From positions 248,001-312,000 of the forward strand of contig JBMNHF010000007.1 in the NCBI GenBank assembly GCA_050950205.1: a DNA stretch of 64,000 nt, in the 5' to 3' direction. The stretch is from WRAV01 sp050950205 (lineage in GTDB: Bacteria > Bacillota > Clostridia > Oscillospirales > Ruminococcaceae). The notes under the pieces were generated by a model. It was not told the DNA's origin. It worked only from the letters and a program-made list of their open reading frames with translations, and made no database searches. Below, one piece after another: positions 59,298 to 64,000 of the stretch (its first letter is position 1; every line of letters starts with the position of its first letter). The position numbers and the translations under genes were made by a program.

Positions 59298-61793
59298 TTA
59301 GTCTGGGTCAATGCCGATGAGGTCGAACTGCTCAAAGCTGATCACCACCCGGTAATCCTTTTGGAGTTCCCGGCACTTGACCTGAACCGACTTTTTGCTG
59401 TGGCTGTAATACCAGCCTTCCTCCGCCTGCTCCCACATGTCCCGGTGGAGGAACTGGGGAATCTTTTTGCCGTCCACCGTCACCCAGTAGGGGCCCTTTT
59501 CCCGATGGATGACGTCGAGGTGGATGGCTTCCACCGGGCTTTGGTAGCTGCCCTGTTTGTGAAAGTGGATGTGAATCTGCTCCCCGGGAGTGACGGTCAC
59601 CTTGTTGAGGAGATACTCCCCTTTTTGGTAGTTGAGGGTTATGCCGTCGTCGTCATAGACATCAAACTCCGTGGGAACATCGGGGGCAATCAGTAGCCGA
59701 AGGGTTTTTACCTCCTGCTGGCTGATGGAGGTAAGGCCATCCGCCATGGGAAGGATGGCACCCGCCCGGATAAACAAAGGCATGCTGCCCCTATCCACCG
59801 GAATTTGAAGGGTGGTGCCTCCCGCATATTTTTCTCGGGTGTAAAAGTCGTACCAGTCGCTGCCTTTGGGCAGGTAAACGGTGCGGACACTCTGTCCCTT
59901 TTCCACCACCGTGGCCACCAGCAGGCTGCCCCCCAGCATAAAGTCCACCCCTTCGGCATAGCAGGCCTCATCCTGCTGGAATTCGTAAAAGGTGGGGCGC
60001 ATGATGGGAGTTCCCTGGGTGTGGGCCTCCCACATCAGGGAGTAGAGATATGGAACAAGGGAATAGCGCAGCTTGATGGCATCCCGGATATAGCGGGTGC
60101 TTGCGCTGTACATCCAAGGCTCGGTCACGGTGTTGTCGTTACTGGCAGAATGGATGGAAAACCGCGGCTGGAAGACGCCGTGCTGTACCCAGCGCACCAA
60201 AAGCTCTTCGTCGGGGGCGGGACCTGCAAATCCGGCAATGTCGGAGCCGCAGTTGGCAACCCCCGAAAGCCCAAGGCCCAGCAAGGTGGCAATGTTGTAC
60301 TTTAAGCTGTCATAGCTGGTGTAGTTGTCGCCCGACCACACCTGGGCGTAGCGCTGAATGCCGCTGCTGCCCGAACGGCAGACCACAAAGGGACGGGCGT
60401 TTTCGTCCTGCTCCCTCACTGCCTGATGGGTCAGCTTGGACATCAAAGTGGACTGAATGGGCTTGAGCTGGCCATGGGTTCCCGTTTGGCCTTCAAAATG
60501 GCAGAGGGCGTTGCGGTTGTCGATGCCGTCGTATTCGCAGTTGTCGTTCCAAACAGCGATGGTGCCCTTGGCAATGACCTGCTGCCCAAGCTCCTCTACC
60601 CAAACTTTGCGGGCGACGGGGTTGGTGAAGTCGAAATAGGCGCCCACTCCTCCCCACCACTGGGCGGGCTGGGTGTTGCCGTCTTGGTCTTTGATAAAGC
60701 AGCCCAGCTTCTCGTAGTACTCGTACCGGGGATGGGTCTTGAGCACTCCCGGCTTTACGTTGGGAACCACTACCACCCCTCTGCGGTTCATCTCCTCAAA
60801 GAAATCTTCCGGAGAGGGAAAGCGCTTGCGGTTCCAAGTAAAGACATTGCGCTTATTGTTCTGATCAGAGGTAAAGCCGGAGGACAGCATAAAACCATCC
60901 AGAGGAATATCCTCCGCCTTTGCCTTGTCCACAAAGCTGAGAATTTCCCGGTCGCAGTTTTCTGGCAGCTCCACATAGTACATGGTGGAGCCAAGGTATC
61001 CCAGGGTCTGCTTGGGCTGCATCACCGTAGTGCCGGTGATGGAGGTATACTGCTTGACCACATCGCGGATGTTTGGCCCGCCGAACAGGAAGAAGTCAAT
61101 GTCGCCCCCATCGGCGGTGTAGTAGCTGTACCGGGGCCAGTATCCGCTGATTTCCCCTCCCAAGGAGATGGCTGCTTCGTAGGTGTTGTGGTAGAAGATG
61201 CCCGCCGCTTTTTTGCTGCGGCTGTCCAGCTTGATATACATGGGAATGTGTTTGTAAAGAGGGTCTCCGTGGATCGGGTCGTATCCGATGTTGTCCTTGG
61301 GACTAAAGCGCAGATACCGGTTGTTTTTGCTGATTTCCCCCGTCTTTTCTCCAAAGCCGTAGTAAAAGTCGTCGGGGTTGTAGCAGTTGTGGTGATAGAT
61401 GCGGCCCAAATGGTCCTTCTGATAGGCTTTGCCGGGCAGATCGGAGTAGAGCAGCTCCCCCTCCTTGCTAAACAGCTGAAAGGCAATGGGGTTTTTGCGC
61501 AGCTCCAAGCGCAGGGTTTGGGTGACAAACACCAGTTTGCTCTCGGTTTCTGCAATTTGGGGAACAACGGGCTGCACCCGCACACGCTCGTCCCCCAAAA
61601 CCTCATCCAAGCGGTCCGGCCAGGCTGTTTTGGTGAGGATATAGGAGGCCTCTTCAAATTTTTGGTCAAAGGAAGCGCGGATTCGAATGATATCGTCGGT
61701 TAAAAACCAAAGGCGGATAGCGGCGCTGTTGGTGTTGATTTGGTAGTAACCGTCTCGGCTTTCAAAGCTCTGAAACTCTCTGCAGGTTAACAT
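59298..61793 (-). CDS. Glycoside hydrolase family 31 (alpha-glucosidase type)
   Basis: 831 residues, cytoplasmic (no signal peptide). The N-terminal beta-sandwich precedes the catalytic barrel: the likely nucleophile aspartate in AVWNDNCEYDG and the acid/base region WSGDNYTSYDSLKYN, typical of GH31. C-terminal beta domains follow (MPLFIRAGAILPM and FDVYDDDGITLNYQKGEY). Alpha-glucosidase or alpha-xylosidase cannot be separated here. It ends an operon of a binding protein and two carbohydrate permeases, so it probably hydrolyses the imported oligosaccharide. GAGGGG lies ahead of the ATG. Confidence 0.9.
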   Translation of the reverse strand: MLTCREFQSFESRDGYYQINTNSAAIRLWFLTDDIIRIRASFDQKFEEASYILTKTAWPDRLDEVLGDERVRVQPVVPQIAETESKLVFVTQTLRLELRKNPIAFQLFSKEGELLYSDLPGKAYQKDHLGRIYHHNCYNPDDFYYGFGEKTGEISKNNRYLRFSPKDNIGYDPIHGDPLYKHIPMYIKLDSRSKKAAGIFYHNTYEAAISLGGEISGYWPRYSYYTADGGDIDFFLFGGPNIRDVVKQYTSITGTTVMQPKQTLGYLGSTMYYVELPENCDREILSFVDKAKAEDIPLDGFMLSSGFTSDQNNKRNVFTWNRKRFPSPEDFFEEMNRRGVVVVPNVKPGVLKTHPRYEYYEKLGCFIKDQDGNTQPAQWWGGVGAYFDFTNPVARKVWVEELGQQVIAKGTIAVWNDNCEYDGIDNRNALCHFEGQTGTHGQLKPIQSTLMSKLTHQAVREQDENARPFVVCRSGSSGIQRYAQVWSGDNYTSYDSLKYNIATLLGLGLSGVANCGSDIAGFAGPAPDEELLVRWVQHGVFQPRFSIHSASNDNTVTEPWMYSASTRYIRDAIKLRYSLVPYLYSLMWEAHTQGTPIMRPTFYEFQQDEACYAEGVDFMLGGSLLVATVVEKGQSVRTVYLPKGSDWYDFYTREKYAGGTTLQIPVDRGSMPLFIRAGAILPMADGLTSISQQEVKTLRLLIAPDVPTEFDVYDDDGITLNYQKGEYLLNKVTVTPGEQIHIHFHKQGSYQSPVEAIHLDVIHREKGPYWVTVDGKKIPQFLHRDMWEQAEEGWYYSHSKKSVQVKCRELQKDYRVVISFEQFDLIGIDPD

Positions 61794-61814
61794 ATGCTTC
61801 CCCTCTTGGTTGTC

Positions 61815-62639
61815 TTAATCTTTCATACCGGAGGTAACCATGCCTTGTACGAACTGCTTTTGGAACAGCAAGAAGATGATCAGCACGGGAATCACCGATA
61901 CCACCGACATGGCAATGAGGCTGTTCCAGTCTACCGAGAACTGCCCGCTGAAGTTGGCAAGGGCCAGCTGAACCGTATATTTGTCCACATCCCGGATGAC
62001 CAGTAGCGGCCACATAAAGTCGTTCCAGCGCCACATAAAGGAGAAGATGGCAAGAACGCTCATGGCAGGCTTTGCGATAGGCAGCATGATGGAAAAGAAG
62101 ATTCTCGTTTCGCTGGCGCCATCCACCCGGGCGGACTCTATCAGCTCGTTGGGCACACTGAGAAAATACTGCCGCAACAGAAAGACTCCCGTTGGGGTTG
62201 CCGCAGGCGGAATGATAAGGCCTGCAAAGGAGTTGTACATTCCAAAAAATTTGACTACATGGAAGATGGGAATCATCAGCACTTCCAAAGGCAGCATCAG
62301 GGTGGAAATGAAAAAGATAAACAGCACTTTGCTGCCCTTAAAATTGTACTTGGCAAAGGCATAGCCCGCCATGGTGTTGATGATAACCGTCAAGATGGTG
62401 GACAGCACCGCAACAATGGTACTGTTGAGAAAATATCGGCCAAAGTTGCCTTTTTCAAAGGCATGGCGGTAATTGTCCAGGGTAAAGTTTTCGGGGAAAA
62501 AGGTGGGGGGATAGCGGAACATCTCCGACCCGCTTTTAAAGGAAGAGAGCACAATCCAAAAGATGGGAAAGATGAACAAAAGGGCAAGTAAAATGGTAAT
62601 GGTATAGGTCAGCCAAGTACTGCGGGTTTTCATGTTCAT
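61815..62639 (-). CDS. Carbohydrate ABC transporter permease, MalG type
   Basis: 274 residues, six membrane helices: YTITILLALLFIFPIFWIVLSSFK at the start and the EAA loop ESARVDGASETRIFFSIMLPIAKPAM. Ends with the short MalG-like GMVTSGMKD. Overlaps the MalF-type gene by 4 bp (ATGA). No ATPase gene is adjacent; a shared MsmX-type ATPase elsewhere is the usual solution. Confidence 0.93.
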   Translation of the reverse strand: MNMKTRSTWLTYTITILLALLFIFPIFWIVLSSFKSGSEMFRYPPTFFPENFTLDNYRHAFEKGNFGRYFLNSTIVAVLSTILTVIINTMAGYAFAKYNFKGSKVLFIFFISTLMLPLEVLMIPIFHVVKFFGMYNSFAGLIIPPAATPTGVFLLRQYFLSVPNELIESARVDGASETRIFFSIMLPIAKPAMSVLAIFSFMWRWNDFMWPLLVIRDVDKYTVQLALANFSGQFSVDWNSLIAMSVVSVIPVLIIFLLFQKQFVQGMVTSGMKD

Positions 62640-63532
62640 TCGATTTCCCCTCCTTTGTTCACTTTAAATTGCAGCAGGGTAAAGACAGCCATCACCACAA
62701 GCAGAATCATGGAAAGGGCGCTGGCATAGCCCATCTCCCGCCTGCCGTCAAAGGCTGCCTCGTAGATATACTGCACCACAAACTTGGTGGAGGTTCCGGG
62801 CCCGCCTTTGGTGAGAGCCAGTACCAAACCATAGGCTTTAAACAAATCGATAAAGGATAGAATCAGAACCAAAAAGGTGGTGGGCTTGAGAAGGGGCAGA
62901 GTGATTTTGAAAAATCCCTGAATGGGAGTGGCGCCGTCCACCTCTGCCGCCTCATAGTAGGATAGGGGAATGCTTTGCAGTCCTGAGATGTAGGTCACCA
63001 TATAAAAGCCGGTTCGTGCCCAGATGGTGGCGAGAATTACCACAAACATGGCCGTTGTTCCCTGGGTTAGCCACTCCACCTTGCTTTTGCCCAGCAAATC
63101 CAGCAGATAGTTGATGATACCGGTGTTGTCGCCAAACATAAATTTAAAGGAAATACCCACAATGATATAGGATATCATGGAAGGCCAGTAGAAGATGGCG
63201 CGGAACATTCCCTTAGCGCGGATTTCTTTAATCATCAGGTTGGCCAGAAACAAGGGAATTCCCATAATAAAGGGCAGGCTGATGCCCACATAGATCAGCG
63301 TTCTTCCAAAGGACTGCCAGAACTTAACATCCCGAAAAGCCCGCACATAGTTGTCCAGGCCTATAAACACAGGGGTACTCAAACCCGACCAATCGTTCAG
63401 CGAAAAATAGGCACCGAACAGGGCGGGCACCGCAATAAAAGCAACAAAAATAAAAAGATTGGGCAGAATAAGAAGATAGGGAAAAAGCTTCATCTCCAAG
63501 GAGCTGATACCCTTTTTCTTTTTAATTTTCAA
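62636..63532 (-). CDS. Carbohydrate ABC transporter permease, MalF type
   Basis: 298 residues with about six membrane helices and a basic N terminus (MKIKKKKG). LPNLFIFVAFIAVPALFGAYFSLNDW and the EAA loop YYEAAEVDGATPIQGFFKITLPLLKP are characteristic. The TTG at 63532 has GGGAG 8 nt upstream. Partner of the MalG-type gene and of the receptor gene beyond the hairpin at 63562-63592. Confidence 0.92.
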   Translation of the reverse strand: MKIKKKKGISSLEMKLFPYLLILPNLFIFVAFIAVPALFGAYFSLNDWSGLSTPVFIGLDNYVRAFRDVKFWQSFGRTLIYVGISLPFIMGIPLFLANLMIKEIRAKGMFRAIFYWPSMISYIIVGISFKFMFGDNTGIINYLLDLLGKSKVEWLTQGTTAMFVVILATIWARTGFYMVTYISGLQSIPLSYYEAAEVDGATPIQGFFKITLPLLKPTTFLVLILSFIDLFKAYGLVLALTKGGPGTSTKFVVQYIYEAAFDGRREMGYASALSMILLVVMAVFTLLQFKVNKGGEIE

Positions 63533-63555
63533 TACGGCTACTCCCTTTCCTGTTG

Positions 63556-63592
63556 AAAAAAGTATGGGGTGATTGTTTCAACCACCCCATAC
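63556..63592 (-). terminator. Hairpin between the receptor and permease genes
   Basis: GTATGGGGTG (63562-63571) with CACCCCATAC (63583-63592), then TTTTTT on the minus strand. Only partial termination is expected, since the permease genes have no other visible promoter. Confidence 0.75.
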
Positions 63593-63609
63593 CGTCACAC
63601 AAGAGTCTT

Positions 63610-64000
63610 TTATTGATACAGTTCCTGAAGAACCTGTTCCATATTAGCTGCATGTTGTTCCGGGGTAATATTACCTGCGATCATCTCGTACATTCCTTCA
63701 TTTTGAGGTGTTCTTGCCACACCTGCAAAGTCAGGGTAACCCCAGTCGAAGCTGGCGGCGGGCACTGTGTGCTCCAGTTCGTTGGCAAATACTTCAAAAT
63801 GCTCTTTTCCAAACGGATAGTCCAGTTTGCCATTGTCCAGTCTGGGACTCAGGAACAGGGATTCCACACAGTATTTTGCATTGGCCTCCTGAGAGGTGAC
63901 ATACAGGATAAAGTCCACAGCTTCCTGCTCCACGCCAGAGCCTTTGAAAGCAGCCAGCTGTTTGCCGCCGGGAGTAGAGGAGCGGTTCTTTGCCTTGGGC
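63610..64000 (-). CDS. Extracellular solute-binding protein, family 1, N-terminal part missing
   Basis: About 129 C-terminal residues; the frame is open to the right edge. GGKQLAAFKGSGVEQEAVDFILYVTS and EHAANMEQVLQELYQ-like end (PEQHAANMEQVLQELYQ) match sugar-binding lipoproteins of ABC importers. It is the first known gene of the binding protein-MalF-MalG-GH31 operon; its start and promoter lie beyond the window. Ligand unknown; an alpha-glucoside is inferred from the GH31 gene. Confidence 0.85.
   Translation of the reverse strand, partial: PKAKNRSSTPGGKQLAAFKGSGVEQEAVDFILYVTSQEANAKYCVESLFLSPRLDNGKLDYPFGKEHFEVFANELEHTVPAASFDWGYPDFAGVARTPQNEGMYEMIAGNITPEQHAANMEQVLQELYQ

Noticed and set aside
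60426..61703. 425-codon open frame on the plus strand opposite the GH31 gene
   Set aside because: Shadow frame; the GH31 motifs are all on the minus strand.
1..64000. tRNA, rRNA, insertion sequence, prophage or CRISPR array
   Set aside because: Looked for cloverleaf ends, transposase motifs, terminal inverted repeats and regularly spaced repeats; none was convincing by eye.

Overview
The window looks like chromosome of a motile, spore-forming, anaerobic member of the Clostridia, most like an Oscillospiraceae/Ruminococcaceae-type genome. The reasons are the IspH-ribosomal protein S1 fusion, sporulation genes (gpr, spoIIP, a BofC-like gene), a flagellar and chemotaxis block, a eukaryotic/archaeal-type glycyl-tRNA synthetase, fairly high GC at third codon positions, and riboswitch- and T-box-rich regulation. 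The genus cannot be named from this sequence. I see no rRNA or tRNA gene, insertion sequence, prophage or CRISPR array. Nearly all of the window is ordinary core genome.

Layout. 1-1.8 kb: the 3' end of a bacterial microcompartment operon (PduS-like electron-transfer protein, PduT-like shell protein with its cluster cysteine). 1.9-6.6 kb: galE, NADP-type isocitrate dehydrogenase and an aconitase-family hydratase. 7-12.6 kb: an operon of an RpiR-type regulator, a flavoprotein, cmk, a previously unlisted 53-residue ORF, plsC and ispH-rpsA. 12.7-17.7 kb: queA, then a lysine-riboswitch-controlled asd-dapA-dapB-ACT operon. 17.7-24.5 kb: nitroreductase plus an unknown protein, a Crp/Fnr regulator, glyS, yjbQ, mtnN, an RluA-type synthase that seems to start with CTG, and radC. 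24.5-33.6 kb: fliT-like, fliS, a very large fliD, then cheB, cheR, cheW and a cheA with two P2 domains. 33.7-38.3 kb: an envelope protein, a VOC protein, a BofC-like protein and a class A PBP. 38.3-41.4 kb: an ABC transporter behind a T-box that reads as tyrosine-specific. 41.6-45.7 kb: a degenerate EAL-HDOD protein, a small membrane protein, spoIIP and gpr. 45.8-52.3 kb: rpoD, dnaG, dgt, yigZ, rpmE and ddl. 52.4-59.3 kb: an M20 amidohydrolase, metK under a SAM-I riboswitch, ribU under an FMN riboswitch, and a divergent thiamine-precursor uptake operon under a TPP riboswitch. 59.3-64 kb: a GH31 glucosidase with a carbohydrate ABC transporter whose binding-protein gene runs off the right edge.

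Regulation is the most striking theme. Five different cis-acting RNAs (lysine, tyrosine T-box, SAM-I, FMN, TPP) occur within about 42 kb, each with a visible intrinsic terminator and most with a near-consensus sigma-A promoter. The FMN and TPP units are driven by back-to-back promoters only 7 bp apart. Several essential genes use non-ATG starts supported by their Shine-Dalgarno positions. I found no clearly new multi-gene system. The best leads are the tyrosine-type T-box on a TrpXYZ-type transporter, the CheA P2 duplication, the small cmk-plsC ORF, the CTG start and the microcompartment operon continuing off the left edge.
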